Below are positions 1 through 9,562 of a DNA stretch of 64,000 nt, piece by piece. The notes under the pieces are model-generated. The model made no database searches and was not told where the DNA came from. It saw nothing but the letters and a program-made list of their open reading frames with translations. Position 1 is the stretch's first letter; each line of letters starts with the position of its first letter. The DNA is from an uncultured Collinsella sp. (lineage in GTDB: Bacteria > Actinomycetota > Coriobacteriia > Coriobacteriales > Coriobacteriaceae), in contig CAKTWK010000001.1 of the NCBI GenBank assembly GCA_934630735.1, positions 73,755-137,754 on the forward strand, written 5' to 3'. Made by a program: the position numbers and the translations under genes.

Positions 1-8
1 CGCCTGTC

Positions 9-1400
9 CTACTCCTCGGCATGTGCCCCATCAAGCTCATAGAACTTGGTGGATGCCGGCAGGAACATCAGGTCGACGTCGCCGATCGGGCCCGAACGGT
101 TCTTGGCCACGACAATACGCGTAACGCCCTCGTCGGGTCGATCGTCGCGCGAGGCTTCGGCCTCGTCGGCGGAGCGGTCCAAGAACATAACGATATCGGC
201 GTCCTGCTCGATGGAGCCCGATTCACGAAGGTCGGAAAGCTGCGGGCGCTTGCCGGTACGGGATTCGACCTGACGCGAGAGCTGCGACAGCGCGATGAGC
301 GGGATCTTGAGCTCCTTGGCCATGATCTTCAGACCACGCGACATCTCGGAGACCTCGACGGTACGGCTCTCGGAGCGGCGTCCCGGCGGAGGACTCACCA
401 GCTGCAGGTAGTCCAGGATGATGATGGCCTTCTCCTTGTTGTGGAGCATGCGGCGGCTCTTGGCACGAATCTCGGTCACCGTGGTGCCGGGCGTATCGTC
501 GATCAGAATATCGAGCTTGGACAAGGTCTGCGTGGCCTCGTTGATATTTGCCCACTGCTCGGGGCTAATGCGGCCCATGCGGAAGTCACTGATCGAGATC
601 ATGGCGTAGGCGCAAATCAGACGCTGGGCAATTTCCTTGCCCGACATCTCCAGAGAGAAGAAGCCGACGGTATAACCGGCAGCGGCAGCATTGAGCGCCA
701 GATTCAGAGCGAACGACGTCTTACCCACAGCAGGGCGGGCGCCGATGATGATGAGCTGACCCTCGCGAAAACCCATGAGCATGCGGTCGAGCGACGGGAA
801 ACCCGTGGGCACGCCCGCGGCCTGTCCACCGGCCTGGCACACTTCCTCGGCCTCGTTATAGGCTTCGACCATAAACTCGGTCAGCGTCTTGTAGCTCGAC
901 TTGACCTCGCGCGCCGTGACCTTGAGCAGCTTGCTCTCGGCTAGCTCCACGACCTCTTTGGTGTCGGTGGGGGCGTTATAGGCCAGCGCGTTGATCTCGT
1001 TGGTGGCGCCGATCAGCTCGCGCAGCATCGAATCGCGGCGAACGATGGCGGCATGATGCTGCCAGTTGACGAGCGACAGGGTCTGACCCATCAACTCCAA
1101 AATGTACGCTTCGCCGCCCACGGCATCGAGCTTATTGATGCTTCGCAGGTAATCGATCAGCGAGATGGAGTCGATGGGAATGCGGCTGTTGTACATATCG
1201 ACCATCGCGGTATAGATGGTCTTGTGAATGGGCCGGTAGAAGTCATCGGGCTGCAGCTCGACCTGGGCTTCTTCGACCACCTCGGGCGATAGCAGCATAG
1301 CGGCCAGTACATTGGCCTCTGCATCTTGGTTTTGGGGAAGACCCAACTTTGAGCCGCGGTCCTCAACCGTCAGCCCGGTCTCCCTATCGTCGTATGCCAT
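9..1400 (-). CDS. dnaB: Replicative DNA helicase DnaB
   Basis: Hexameric 5'-3' helicase that unwinds DNA ahead of the replisome. The 463-aa product has the N-terminal DnaB domain (QNQDAEANVLAAMLLSPE near residue 25) and a C-terminal RecA-like ATPase with Walker A GARPAVGKTSFALN and Walker B IIILDYLQL, followed by the QLSRQVE arginine-finger region and DLRESGSIEQDAD. No intein is present. Three in-frame ATGs lie close together (1412, 1406, 1400). I chose 1400 because a GAGG sits at the right distance before it and neither of the others has a clear ribosome binding site. It is separated from the upstream ribosomal operon by 226 bp that contain that operon's terminator, so it probably has its own promoter. 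Identification is certain; only the exact start is open. Confidence 0.97.
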   Translation of the reverse strand: MAYDDRETGLTVEDRGSKLGLPQNQDAEANVLAAMLLSPEVVEEAQVELQPDDFYRPIHKTIYTAMVDMYNSRIPIDSISLIDYLRSINKLDAVGGEAYILELMGQTLSLVNWQHHAAIVRRDSMLRELIGATNEINALAYNAPTDTKEVVELAESKLLKVTAREVKSSYKTLTEFMVEAYNEAEEVCQAGGQAAGVPTGFPSLDRMLMGFREGQLIIIGARPAVGKTSFALNLALNAAAAGYTVGFFSLEMSGKEIAQRLICAYAMISISDFRMGRISPEQWANINEATQTLSKLDILIDDTPGTTVTEIRAKSRRMLHNKEKAIIILDYLQLVSPPPGRRSESRTVEVSEMSRGLKIMAKELKIPLIALSQLSRQVESRTGKRPQLSDLRESGSIEQDADIVMFLDRSADEAEASRDDRPDEGVTRIVVAKNRSGPIGDVDLMFLPASTKFYELDGAHAEE

Positions 1401-1557
1401 GAGCATCCTCATTCATATCGCTTGCGAGCATCCATAGTATCAGCCACGGTCCCAAAACGCGCCGCGCGCCGCCAATCATCACCGAACCAAACGGATGAAC
1501 GGTCCTGTGTATAGGACTTCGACGCAGCGTTCACCATGACACTCACTCAGCGCAAAT

Positions 1558-1594
1558 AAAACAAAAGGGCGCCCTGGTTTCCCAGAGCGCCCTT
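1558..1594 (-). terminator. Rho-independent terminator after rplI
   Basis: On the minus strand a GC-rich stem (AAGGGCGCTCTGG paired with CCAGGGCGCCCTT, loop GAAA-like) is followed by TTTGTTTTATT. It closes the rpsF-ssb-rpsR-rplI operon before dnaB. Confidence 0.85.
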
Positions 1595-1626
1595 CTTAGA
1601 ACAAGATTGTTGCGTTGCAGCAAATG

Positions 1627-2166
1627 CTACTCGGCAGCAGCCTCAGTCTCGACCTCGGCGGTCTCGGCCTCGGCGACCTCAGCGGCCTCCTCGACCTCAG
1701 CCTCGGCAGCGAGCTCCTCGGCGTTAACGCCGACGAGAACGACAACCTCGGCCTTGATCTCGCGGTACAGCGAGATGGCAACGGTGTGGGCACCGGCAAC
1801 CTTGATGGGCTTACCGAGCTCGACGCGCTTGCGGTCGATGTCCATACCGAGCTGAGCCTTGATGGCGTCAGCGATCATAGCGGCGGTAACGGAGCCAAAG
1901 AGGATGCCCTCGTCGCCGACCTTGACGTCAACGGTGACCGTCTTGCCCTCGAAGGCAGCCTTGGTCTCGTTGGCGGTAGCCAGACGGACGGCCTCGCGCT
2001 TGGCGATGTTGTTGCGACGCTCGTCAAGCTGCTTGAGGTTGCCCTTGGTGGCGGCAACAGCGAGCTTCTTGGGGAACAGGAAGTTCTCAGCGTAACCCTG
2101 AGCGACCTCTACGACGTCACCCTCGCCGCCCTTGCCCTTGATCTCATCGAGAAGAATAACCTTCAT
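1627..2166 (-). CDS. rplI: 50S ribosomal protein L9
   Basis: Binds 23S rRNA at the base of the L1 stalk. The 179-aa sequence begins MKVILLDEIKGKGGEGDVVEVAQGY, the conserved N-terminal L9 domain, followed by the long helix and C-terminal domain. The protein is about 30 residues longer than usual because of a tail made almost only of Ala, Glu and Val (from about residue 150), which is visible as low-complexity GCG/GAG/GCC coding sequence. It is the last gene of the rpsF-ssb-rpsR-rplI operon, 15 bp after rpsR, with a GAAGGGAG ribosome binding site. The acidic tail is probably disordered; its role is unknown. Confidence 0.97.
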   Translation of the reverse strand: MKVILLDEIKGKGGEGDVVEVAQGYAENFLFPKKLAVAATKGNLKQLDERRNNIAKREAVRLATANETKAAFEGKTVTVDVKVGDEGILFGSVTAAMIADAIKAQLGMDIDRKRVELGKPIKVAGAHTVAISLYREIKAEVVVLVGVNAEELAAEAEVEEAAEVAEAETAEVETEAAAE

Positions 2167-2181
2167 GATGCGTCTCCCTTC

Positions 2182-2448
2182 TTAGCCGCGGTCGCGGTTG
2201 CCACGAGAGGAAACCACGGGGACGGTGTACGGCAGGAGAGCCATCTCGCGGGCGCGCTTGATGGCGTTGGCGATGTCATGCTGATGCTGCGTGCAAGCGC
2301 CAGTGACGCGACGGGGCTTGATCTTGCCACGGTCGGTCATGTACTTACGGAGAAGCTGAGTGTCCTTATAGTCGATGAACTCAGTGTTCTCCTTGCAGAA
2401 CTGGCAGTACTTACGACGCGGCTGACGTGCAGAAAAATCATTAGCCAT
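2182..2448 (-). CDS. rpsR: 30S ribosomal protein S18, zinc-binding form
   Basis: 88-aa small-subunit protein of the platform, partner of S6. Residues KYCQFCKE and a later CTQHQHD provide the Cys-X2-Cys and Cys/His ligands of the zinc-containing (C+) type of S18. A longer reading frame extends to 2499, but the start at 2448 ([15 protein letters not shown]) matches the family and is preceded by AAAGGT at good spacing. It lies 72 bp downstream of ssb in the conserved rpsF-ssb-rpsR-rplI operon. Confidence 0.96.
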   Translation of the reverse strand: MANDFSARQPRRKYCQFCKENTEFIDYKDTQLLRKYMTDRGKIKPRRVTGACTQHQHDIANAIKRAREMALLPYTVPVVSSRGNRDRG

Positions 2449-2520
2449 GTCAAAATACCTTTCGTTTGGCAACTTCGGCGAACCGAAGCCGCCTCTCACT
2501 CAAAAATAGGTGAACAACCC

Positions 2521-2973
2521 TTAGAACGGGATGTCCTCATCGTAGACGTCGACCGCGGGCGGCGTGGCCACCGGTGCGGCAGGACGTGCTGCGGGCGCGG
2601 GAGCTGCGGGGGCGTAACCGCCCTGATCGTAGCCACCCTGGCCACCACGGGAGCTCATAAACTCGATCTCATCGACGATGACCTCAAGCTTGCTCCGGCG
2701 CTGGCCGTCGCGCTCCCAAGAGCTGTAGCGCAGCTTGCCCTCGATCGCGACCTTGTTTCCCTTTGCCAGGAAACGGCTCACGGCCTCGGCGCGGGTGCCG
2801 AACATGGTGCAGTCGACAAAGTTGGGATAGTCCTCCCACTCGCCAGTCTGCGGGTTGCGGCGACGATCGTTCACGGCGACGCCAAAGGACAGAACCTGGG
2901 TTCCGCCGGCGGTGGCGCGCAGCTCGGGATCACGCGTGAGGTTACCGGTGATGTTCACTCGATTGATGCTCAT
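2521..2973 (-). CDS. ssb: Single-stranded DNA-binding protein
   Basis: Coats single-stranded DNA in replication, repair and recombination. The 150-aa protein has an N-terminal OB fold (MSINRVNITGNLTRDPELR), then a Gly/Ala/Pro-rich linker from about residue 110, and ends in the acidic tail DEDIPF that recruits partner proteins. It sits between rpsF and rpsR, the usual bacterial arrangement. Confidence 0.97.
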   Translation of the reverse strand: MSINRVNITGNLTRDPELRATAGGTQVLSFGVAVNDRRRNPQTGEWEDYPNFVDCTMFGTRAEAVSRFLAKGNKVAIEGKLRYSSWERDGQRRSKLEVIVDEIEFMSSRGGQGGYDQGGYAPAAPAPAARPAAPVATPPAVDVYDEDIPF

Positions 2974-3021
2974 AACTCACTACTTCCTCTTGGGGCACAA
3001 GCCCAGTCCAAAACGACAGTC

Positions 3022-3315
3022 TTACTCCTGGTCGTCGCGACGGACGATCATGTGGCGGACCACAGCGTCGGTGATGCGCAGGACGCGATCAAGCTCGGCG
3101 ATCTGGGTAGGATCTGCGTGGAAGTTGATGAGGGTGTAGTCACCATCGGTGAGGTCGTTGATCTCGTAGGCGAGCTTGCGCTTGCCCCACTCGTCAACGG
3201 AGTCGACCTTGCCAGCGCCCTCAGCGATCGTGGTATCGATACGCTTCATAACAGCGAGACGAGTCTCGGGGTCGAGCGACGGGTCAACAAAGAACAGCAG
3301 TTCATAAGCCTTCAT
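3022..3315 (-). CDS. rpsF: 30S ribosomal protein S6
   Basis: 97-aa small-subunit protein that binds 16S rRNA with S18. It starts MKAYELLFFVDPSLDPE and ends IVRRDDQE. The start at 3315 is chosen over the in-frame upstream codon at 3336 because a strong GAGGAGGTGAC ribosome binding site lies directly before it and the family begins at MKAYE. It is the first gene of the rpsF-ssb-rpsR-rplI operon. Confidence 0.96.
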   Translation of the reverse strand: MKAYELLFFVDPSLDPETRLAVMKRIDTTIAEGAGKVDSVDEWGKRKLAYEINDLTDGDYTLINFHADPTQIAELDRVLRITDAVVRHMIVRRDDQE

Positions 3316-3809
3316 ATTGTCACCTCCTCTGGGCAAATGTGGCTTCAGGTCGTGAAGGTGCGCCTGAAGCAGGAAAAGACTTGGTAATAATATCTTTCAA
3401 CCTCCCAGGCTGCAAGAATATGCAGCTACAACCTCATGACCTCCACATATGTCCATACTCACACGGCACTTCATGCGTCTTCCAACCAAATGCTGACCAA
3501 ATGCTTGACGGATCTGTGGACAAGATACGGCGCCACGGGGACAAACCAAATCAAACTGCAGGTCAGCAATTGCAAGGCTTTGGTCGCAAAATGCATACCA
3601 GTGGCTCACAACACCGTTCAAAGATTTTTAAAATTGCTGCCACGCCGTCTATAAATACCCATTTTGAACAATTTGTTGTATGCAGCCATGCTGGTCAGAG
3701 CCCGTTTTTGGCCTCCTAGATCCCGTCGCAAAGCCAGGCGTTTCAAAAAATGCCAACTTTTCTGTTTGCACTTTGCGATTCCTCGTGTATACTGACTTTC
3801 GCATTTAAC
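3316..3809. other. Intergenic region between rpsF and the tRNA-Ser pair
   Basis: About 490 bp, clearly more AT-rich than its surroundings. Open frames here (for example 3339-3719, plus strand) lack a ribosome binding site and any recognisable motif, so I call no gene. It should hold the promoter of the ribosomal operon (minus strand) and it holds the tRNA-Ser promoter (plus strand). Confidence 0.6.
3766..3793 (+). promoter_or_regulatory. Promoter of tRNA-Ser(GGA)
   Basis: TTGCAC (3766-3771) and TATACT (3788-3793) are separated by 16 bp and end 16 bp before the tRNA. Confidence 0.7.
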
Positions 3810-3900
3810 GGAGAGTTGTCCGAGTGGCCGAAGGAGCACGATTGGAAATCGTGTAGGCGTCAAAAGCGTCTCCAGGGTTCAAATCCCTGACTCTCCGCCA
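3810..3900 (+). tRNA. tRNA-Ser (anticodon GGA)
   Basis: Type II tRNA with acceptor GGAGAGT/ACTCTCC, a long variable arm, anticodon stem CACGA/TCGTG around loop TTGGAAA (anticodon GGA), T-loop TTCAAAT and encoded CCA. Confidence 0.95.
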
Positions 3901-3909
3901 GTTAATTCC

Positions 3910-3939
3910 AAAGCAGGCCTTCGAGCCTGCTTTGTTTTT
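3910..3939 (+). terminator. Terminator between the two tRNA-Ser genes
   Basis: Perfect stem AAAGCAGGC/GCCTGCTTT with loop CTTCGA, followed by GTTTTT. Confidence 0.85.
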
Positions 3940-3948
3940 GCCCCACGC

Positions 3949-4039
3949 GGAGGGGTGGCAGAGTGGTTGAATGCGGCGGTCTCGAAAACCGTTTGGCCTG
4001 TATAAGGTCACGAGGGTTCGAATCCCTCCTCCTCCGCCA
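3949..4039 (+). tRNA. tRNA-Ser (anticodon CGA)
   Basis: Type II tRNA with acceptor GGAGGGG/CTCCTCC, anticodon stem GCGGT/ACCGT around CTCGAAA (anticodon CGA), long variable arm, T-arm GAGGGTTCGAATCCCTC and encoded CCA. Confidence 0.95.
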
Positions 4040-4050
4040 TTTTGGTTGAG

Positions 4051-4078
4051 AAAGCTCCCAGCAACGGGAGCTTTTTTC
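4051..4078 (+). terminator. Terminator after tRNA-Ser(CGA)
   Basis: Stem AAAGCTCCC/GGGAGCTTT with a short AGCAAC loop, followed by TTTCTTTT. Confidence 0.85.
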
Positions 4079-4103
4079 TTTTGGGCACATCTCAATAACG
4101 CGC

Positions 4104-4119
4104 AGGAGGAGGGATTCGA
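4104..4119 (-). repeat. Inverted 16-nt copy of the tRNA-Ser(CGA) T-arm
   Basis: AGGAGGAGGGATTCGA is the exact reverse complement of 4018-4033 inside the tRNA. It lies behind the terminator. The same arrangement occurs behind tRNA-Gly and, in a self-complementary form, behind tRNA-Lys in this window. Confidence 0.8.
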
Positions 4120-4134
4120 GCCCGCCCCTCCCTC

Positions 4135-4216
4135 AAAACATGTACGGTGCCCTCCAAAACCGACATTTTTCGACATCTTTGAAGGCTGACGTACACGTTT
4201 GGATTGAGCTCACGGG
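4135..4216 (+). repeat. Left copy of an inverted 82-bp repeat flanking the PD-(D/E)XK gene
   Basis: It matches the reverse complement of 5321-5402 with 9 mismatches over 82 positions by hand alignment. The repeat contains an internal imperfect palindrome with arms of the type AACATGTACG...CTCCAAA. The palindrome in this left copy is more decayed than in the right copy. Confidence 0.9.
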
Positions 4217-4223
4217 AGTGGCG

Positions 4224-5231
4224 CTATTCGGAAGGTGTCTCCTCGTCTCGCATGCCTTTCCAGTTGCGGATAAGTGCCTTGCGTAGTTCGTTTTGTTTTC
4301 TCTGGTACCCGGTGTCAGTACAGCGAGGCATGCCGAGTGCTTCGCGAATGTTGTTCATGGCGCGGTGAAAGGCGAGCTGACTGCTGAACTGAGCCGAAGT
4401 GAGCGTAACGATTCGATATCCCATTTGGGAGAGAACTGCCTCTCGTTCCGCATCCGCCCCCTTGCGCTCGACCTCGTCGTGGAAGCCGCCCTTATATTCG
4501 ATACCGAGCTCCCTGCGCTTGTAGGTAACAAGCGCATCGATTTTGAGCGTTCGAGCTTTGGCGCAATGCCAGAGACGTTGAGGAATCTCGAGCGGTTTGT
4601 TGAGTTCGATACCTCGGATGCCAACGCCGCCTTCGCTTGTTGGGAGCGAGAGGGCGATTGCCGAAGCGGTCTCCATAGGCGAGGCCGAGCGATCGTAGAT
4701 GTGCCTGAGCGCGAGCCGTGCACGTGTGGCACCGGGTTTGCCGGGGTGCCGATCGAGCAGTTCGGTTATTTCATCCTTGGAGGTAGTGGCTGGTTGCTCG
4801 GTATAAGGGTCGGCGGGATTGAGCCTCATGCGATAATCGCCGCAAACTTCATAGCCATATTCGAGATATTCGACCCTATCCATCCACTCGGCAGCGAGCA
4901 CGAAGGTGAAGGCTTCGTCGGTGATGAAGATTCCGGGCGTCAACTCGTCAATATGCTCGTAGGGAAGATTTTGTCCAAGAATGTGGCAAATGACGCCTTT
5001 GGCGCGAATTCGCTCGAATTCGAATACAACCGAAATATCGATAGTCTTGAGCATATCGGACGGAATGCCGCAGTCGGTAAGGGCCTGTCGTATGCGCGCA
5101 ACGCGTTGCTGGGTGGAGATGCCTCGTGCGCCTATCTGGTAGTCGTGCCGCGCAAGAGACTGAACCAAATTCTGGGGTGCATGATGGACAAGCCATGCGG
5201 TTTTATGCGAAATGAGAACAGGGGTATCCAT
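4224..5231 (-). CDS. Putative AbiEi-like / DUF559-type PD-(D/E)XK protein
   Basis: 335-aa protein of unknown function. The N-terminal part (ISHKTAWLVHHAP, then a mid region around GIFITDEAFTFVLAAEW) resembles the AbiEi-like antitoxin-type domains common in actinobacteria. The C-terminal part has a PD-(D/E)XK arrangement: Glu187 in SPMET, Asp232 in KIDAL and Glu245-Tyr-Lys247 in GIEYKG, then a GYRIVTLT strand typical of DUF559/Vsr-like proteins. An in-frame ATG at 5306 exists, but 5231 (MDTPVLISHK) fits the domain start and has GAGAGG upstream. It stands alone, with no toxin or methylase beside it, and is bracketed by inverted copies of an 82-bp repeat, which suggests it moved as a unit. The fold assignment is by motif only; nuclease activity and any defence role are unproven. 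Confidence 0.7.
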   Translation of the reverse strand: MDTPVLISHKTAWLVHHAPQNLVQSLARHDYQIGARGISTQQRVARIRQALTDCGIPSDMLKTIDISVVFEFERIRAKGVICHILGQNLPYEHIDELTPGIFITDEAFTFVLAAEWMDRVEYLEYGYEVCGDYRMRLNPADPYTEQPATTSKDEITELLDRHPGKPGATRARLALRHIYDRSASPMETASAIALSLPTSEGGVGIRGIELNKPLEIPQRLWHCAKARTLKIDALVTYKRRELGIEYKGGFHDEVERKGADAEREAVLSQMGYRIVTLTSAQFSSQLAFHRAMNNIREALGMPRCTDTGYQRKQNELRKALIRNWKGMRDEETPSE

Positions 5232-5320
5232 TGAGGGCCTCTCGCTCTGAGCCGGTATCCAACTCTTATGTCCGTTGAAGTGGGGAAATATACCGGATGT
5301 GAGCAAATCAACTCACTCAT

Positions 5321-5402
5321 GCCGTGGGCTCAATCCAAACATGTACGTCAGCCTCCAAAGATGTCGAAAAATGTCATTTTTGGAGGGTGGCGTACATGTT
5401 TT
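5321..5402 (-). repeat. Right copy of the inverted 82-bp repeat
   Basis: Counterpart of 4135-4216 in opposite orientation. Its core forms a long imperfect hairpin: arms CCAAACATGTACGTCAG... and the matching strand ending GGCGTACATGTTTTGG, about 29 bp with three mismatches and one bulge, around TCGAAAAATGT. Confidence 0.9.
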
Positions 5403-5535
5403 GGACCCCTGGCATTCCAGCAATGCCACGCCAGCATCCGCTGCCGACCGTTTGCCGAGGAATGAGGGCGCGATGCCCGCCAACCATGTACTATGTACGG
5501 GCATTGTCTAAACTCGCAACTCAAAGGACCCCATC

Positions 5536-6225
5536 TTGCCCGTCGTCGCTGCTATAACCGTTGCCTCACATGCCTCGGATGCCATGGTCGCTATCCCCTT
5601 TTGGCTCGAGATGTTCGCTGTTGTCGCGGCATCAATCTCGGGCGTGTTGGTCGCGCGCGAGCATAAGCTTGACCTGGTGGGCGCGGTCGCACTCGCCGTG
5701 GTCTGCGGCCTGGGCGGTGGTCTTTTGCGCGATATGACACTCCAGGTCGGCAACGTCTACATCCTCAACCAGCCGATGGCGCTGCCGCTCTCCATCGCCA
5801 CGGCGGCCATCATCTACATCTTCCCTGCAATCGTCGATAAACCCGAGAAACTCATTCCCCTGCTCGACATCATCTCGGTCGGCATCTATGCGGCAACCGG
5901 CGCGGACAAGGCACTGGTCTACGGCTTTGCGCCGGCGGTGTGCATCATGATGGGCTTCTTCACCGCGGTGGGTGGCGGCATGTTGCGCGACGGCTTTATG
6001 GGCGTGGTTCCGGGCATTTTCCAACGCACTAACTTTTATGCCATCGCGGCCATCGCCGGATCGGCAAGCTATGTAAGCCTCGTCATGAGTGGCTTGGTCA
6101 GCAATGTCGCCGCGCTAGTCGTATGCGTTGTCGTGACCATGGGTCTGCGCTGGCTCTCGCTGCGCTTTGACATCAAAAGTCCCACCGAGGACGACATCGC
6201 ACGTTTTTTGCATCGCAAAAAGTAG
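5536..6225 (+). CDS. TRIC / UPF0126 family membrane protein
   Basis: 229-aa integral membrane protein. Two internally homologous three-helix repeats carry the hallmark motifs GLGGGLLRDM (about residue 58) and AVGGGMLRDGFMG (about residue 144), which identify the UPF0126/YicG family, related to trimeric intracellular cation channels. It ends in a short charged cytoplasmic tail (FLHRKK). I use the TTG start at 5536 because AAAGGA lies 8 bases before it; an internal ATG at 5584 has no comparable site. It stands alone between the repeat-bracketed cassette and a bactofilin-like gene. Ion specificity cannot be read from the sequence. Confidence 0.85.
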   Translation: MPVVAAITVASHASDAMVAIPFWLEMFAVVAASISGVLVAREHKLDLVGAVALAVVCGLGGGLLRDMTLQVGNVYILNQPMALPLSIATAAIIYIFPAIVDKPEKLIPLLDIISVGIYAATGADKALVYGFAPAVCIMMGFFTAVGGGMLRDGFMGVVPGIFQRTNFYAIAAIAGSASYVSLVMSGLVSNVAALVVCVVVTMGLRWLSLRFDIKSPTEDDIARFLHRKK

Positions 6226-6331
6226 ACAGCACGGCACAGCCCTCCGAAATGCAACCGAGAGGTTCTTTTAGAGCGCCCGCGCGTTGGGTACCCTGTTAGA
6301 TACATGTCGAGTATCTAACGAAGGATTCACT

Positions 6332-7477
6332 ATGCCTTGCAACCTAGCACCGTCGTCCCGGCGCCGTAAAGCGCGTGGCCGCATCGCCCTCCTATTCGCA
6401 CTGATTGTGTTTGCGCTGACCGTACTTCCCACGGCTTCGTTCGCCGGCACAGACACCGCCGGCAACGTACTCGCGACCGACGAAGGCTCCACCCCGTCCG
6501 GGGTCGAAGGCGACCTGTACTGGGCCGGTCAGAGCCTCAACCTGGACGACACCTCCATCGGCCGCGATATCATCGCGGCGGGCGAGACCCTCTCGATTCG
6601 CGACTGCACCGTGGGTGGCGCCGTTCGTCTTGCGGCGCGCACCATCGATATCTCCAAAACCGCAATTGATGGCAGCGTAACGGTGGCTGGCCAGCATGTC
6701 GTGCTCAACACCGGTAGCACCGCCAGCTGTTTCTATGCGATAGGTGAGACGGTTGCCCTGCGCGGTTCTACCAAGTCGGCAGTGCTCGCGGGCGACACCG
6801 TGACCATCGATGGCACCGTCGACGGCGATGTCGAGGTTTGGGCCGACAAGCTCATCTTGGGTAAAAACGCGCACATCACCGGCACCGTGAGCGCGCATGT
6901 TTCCGAGGACCCCGAGCGCGCCGCAGGAGCCGAGGTCGGCGCGCTCAAGATCGACCGCACCGAGGACGAAGATACTTCCACCCTTAACGATATCGTCGGC
7001 GGCATCGTCGCCGCAGCGCTCTCGACCTGCTTTGTCGCCCTGTTGCTCGAGCTCGTCTTTCCGCGTGCGACCGTCAGCGCCGCCGGCATGCTCCACCAGC
7101 GTCCCACGCCCCTGTGGGTGAGCGGTCTTTTGGGCACGATTGCTATCGTCCCCGCCGTCCTACTGCTGATTATCTCTATCGCCGGCCTGTCGCTTGCCGG
7201 AGCCCTCTTGTGCGGCGTTATCGGCGTCGCGCTGGTCTCCACCGCCTTTGCGGGGTGCGCAATCGCCCGCATGATCGGACACAACCAGAACCGCTACGCC
7301 ATGGCAGCCGTCGGCGGTGTGGCCGCAGGCGCCCTCACAGGACTTCCCCTCATCGGCGACTTCATCAGCGGCGTGGCATTTGTCTTTATGCTCGGCTACG
7401 TTATCCAGATCATCTGGCGCAACGCCCACCTCAAGCCCCAACAAGCCTCCAACACGCCAGGACTCCCCACCGCCTAG
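6332..7477 (+). CDS. Bactofilin-like repeat protein with C-terminal membrane domain
   Basis: 381-aa protein. The N-terminus (RRRKARGRIALLFALIVFALTVLPTASFA) is a signal peptide or anchor. Residues about 45-200 are a run of short beta-helix-type repeats alternating hydrophobic residues and glycines (DIIAAGETLSI, GSVTVAGQHVVL, DVEVWADKLILGKNAHITG), as in polymer-forming bactofilin proteins. Residues about 215-360 form four hydrophobic helices, ending in a Pro/Gln-rich tail. The start at 6332 is supported by GAAGGA and by the signal peptide; an upstream in-frame TTG at 6284 is unlikely. With the secretion signal, the repeat domain probably faces outside, unlike the cytoplasmic cytoskeletal bactofilins. 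Its function is unknown. Confidence 0.75.
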   Translation: MPCNLAPSSRRRKARGRIALLFALIVFALTVLPTASFAGTDTAGNVLATDEGSTPSGVEGDLYWAGQSLNLDDTSIGRDIIAAGETLSIRDCTVGGAVRLAARTIDISKTAIDGSVTVAGQHVVLNTGSTASCFYAIGETVALRGSTKSAVLAGDTVTIDGTVDGDVEVWADKLILGKNAHITGTVSAHVSEDPERAAGAEVGALKIDRTEDEDTSTLNDIVGGIVAAALSTCFVALLLELVFPRATVSAAGMLHQRPTPLWVSGLLGTIAIVPAVLLLIISIAGLSLAGALLCGVIGVALVSTAFAGCAIARMIGHNQNRYAMAAVGGVAAGALTGLPLIGDFISGVAFVFMLGYVIQIIWRNAHLKPQQASNTPGLPTA

Positions 7478-7484
7478 CCGCCAA

Positions 7485-7517
7485 CCACCACAAAAGGGCC
7501 AGGCACCTTTGTGGTGG
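7485..7517. repeat. Inverted repeat after the bactofilin-like gene
   Basis: CCACCACAAAAGG and CCTTTGTGGTGG form a stem around GCCAGGCA. No T-run follows on either strand, so it is at best a weak terminator. Confidence 0.6.
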
Positions 7518-7540
7518 CGCAAAGCAACCTGACCCCATTG

Positions 7541-7579
7541 AAACAAAAAGGGCGCCGACCATTGCGGTCGATGCCCTTT
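7541..7579 (-). terminator. Terminator after typA
   Basis: On the minus strand, stem AAAGGGCATCGACC/GGTCGGCGCCCTTT is followed by TTGTTTC. Confidence 0.85.
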
Positions 7580-7606
7580 CTTATTGGCGGTTATAAGCCC
7601 CAGCAC

Positions 7607-9445
<1,839 letters not shown>

Positions 9446-9562
9446 GTAGTTCCCCTATCTTCTATCCATATACAAACGGCACGCGTATGCGACCCACCCA
9501 GCAATGCAACGCTCGGCGGGAATATTGAGCCTTTTACCGAAAACTCGTTTATTTTAGCGATT

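Noticed and set aside
1615-3387. 590-aa open frame on the plus strand across rplI, rpsR, ssb and rpsF
   Set aside because: It runs antisense to four certain genes. High-GC third positions open the opposite frame, and the product has no recognisable domain.
3339-3719. Open frame of 126 codons between rpsF and tRNA-Ser
   Set aside because: It starts inside the rpsF leader, has no ribosome binding site and no conserved motif, and the region is AT-rich like a promoter region.
4224-5231. Complete toxin-antitoxin or restriction-modification system
   Set aside because: Only one gene is present between the repeats; no toxin (AbiEii-like) or methyltransferase is adjacent.
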